Below are positions 6,225 through 6,419 of a stretch of 6,419 nt of DNA, piece by piece. The stretch comes from Deltaproteobacteria bacterium (GTDB taxonomy: Bacteria; Desulfobacterota_B; Binatia; Binatales; Binataceae), in assembly GCA_021827465.1 (NCBI GenBank), contig JAKAVX010000162.1:1-6419 (forward strand). Direction: 5' to 3'. The position numbers were made by a program, and so were the translations under genes. Position 1 is the stretch's first letter. Every line of letters begins with the position of its first letter. The notes below the pieces were generated by a model, which worked only from the letters and a program-made list of their open reading frames with translations, was not told the DNA's origin and made no database searches.

Positions 6225-6252
6225 GCTATCGAACCCACACTAGACCGGTCAA
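6225..6252 (-). promoter_or_regulatory. Weak sigma70-like promoter candidate for the dioxygenase
   Basis: On the - strand TTGACC (6247-6252, five of six matches to the -35 consensus) is followed after 16 bases by GATAGC (6225-6230), which matches the -10 consensus at only three positions. The predicted transcript would start near 6218 with a leader of about 40 bases that includes the strong ribosome binding site. The -10 is poor, so this is a candidate only. Confidence 0.25.
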
Positions 6253-6419
6253 ATTCCTTGAACAGTACGGTCCAGGCCGCGGCCAGATTCGTCACCCGAA
6301 TTGTCGAGCCGGCTCAATCGCGCGACAGGCCTCAACGGACACGCTGAAATTTTTCTCCGGCGCGATTCGGCCGCTGCGCAGGACAGCGACGATTCTGAAT
6401 CTGGGAGTATTCTATCGGC
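6253..6419. other. Non-coding upstream region at right window edge
   Basis: No credible gene was found on either strand here. A short near-palindrome, GATTC-T-GAATC, lies about 6391-6401. The next gene lies beyond the window, so its orientation and any shared promoter cannot be judged. Confidence 0.4.

Noticed and set aside
6179..6295. 39-residue N-terminal extension of the dioxygenase from a GTG at 6295
   Set aside because: No ribosome binding site before it, and the family similarity and a strong GGAGGGG site both place the start at 6178.
1..6419. CRISPR repeats, tRNA or rRNA genes, insertion sequences and flanking attachment repeats around the mcrBC pair
   Set aside because: No regularly spaced repeats, no tRNA-like fold, no transposase or integrase frame, and no matching direct repeats between 323-462 and 3392-3500 were seen by eye.

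Overview
The window is GC-rich, tightly packed bacterial chromosome. It holds six protein-coding genes: one partial on the + strand at the left edge and five in a row on the - strand. GTG starts, strong GC-rich Shine-Dalgarno sites and long open antisense frames all fit a high-GC genome. The gene set (glucose-6-phosphate isomerase, ABC-2 exporter, TfdA/TauD-type dioxygenase) suggests an aerobic or facultative soil or water bacterium, but the phylum cannot be fixed from this sequence. No rRNA, tRNA, CRISPR array, transposase or integrase was found.

Layout, left to right. (1) 2-322 (+): the last 106 codons of glucose-6-phosphate isomerase (pgi), cut by the window edge. (2) 323-462: a short convergent gap with no convincing terminator. 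(3) 463-3391 (-): a two-gene McrBC-type operon, transcribed mcrB then mcrC with an 8-bp overlap. McrB-like is a AAA+ protein with the McrB GTPase signature MNTADRS behind an unassigned N-terminal domain of about 160-230 residues. McrC-like is a PD-(D/E)xK nuclease with an unusually long N-terminal half. No DNA methyltransferase is visible, so a modification-dependent (type IV-like) restriction or anti-phage system is the best reading. (4) 3392-3500: leader region of mcrB. (5) 3501-5026 (-): an ABC-2 exporter made of an ATPase and a six-helix permease joined by a 4-bp ATGA overlap. (6) 5027-5323: a non-coding stretch with a clear intrinsic terminator on the - strand. (7) 5324-6178 (-): a 2-oxoglutarate/Fe(II) dioxygenase of the TauD/TfdA family, followed by an upstream region with only a weak promoter candidate.

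How the parts relate. McrB and McrC should form one complex: the McrB ring binds and hydrolyses nucleotide and translocates DNA, its N-terminal domain probably recognises the target, and McrC cuts. The ABC ATPase and permease form one exporter of unknown substrate. The dioxygenase is set apart from the exporter by the terminator, so the two need not share a pathway. The permease and mcrB are co-directional, with a 109-bp gap and no visible terminator, so read-through from exporter to restriction genes is possible but unproven. The most interesting part of the window is the McrBC-like pair, because both N-terminal regions differ from the textbook E. coli proteins.
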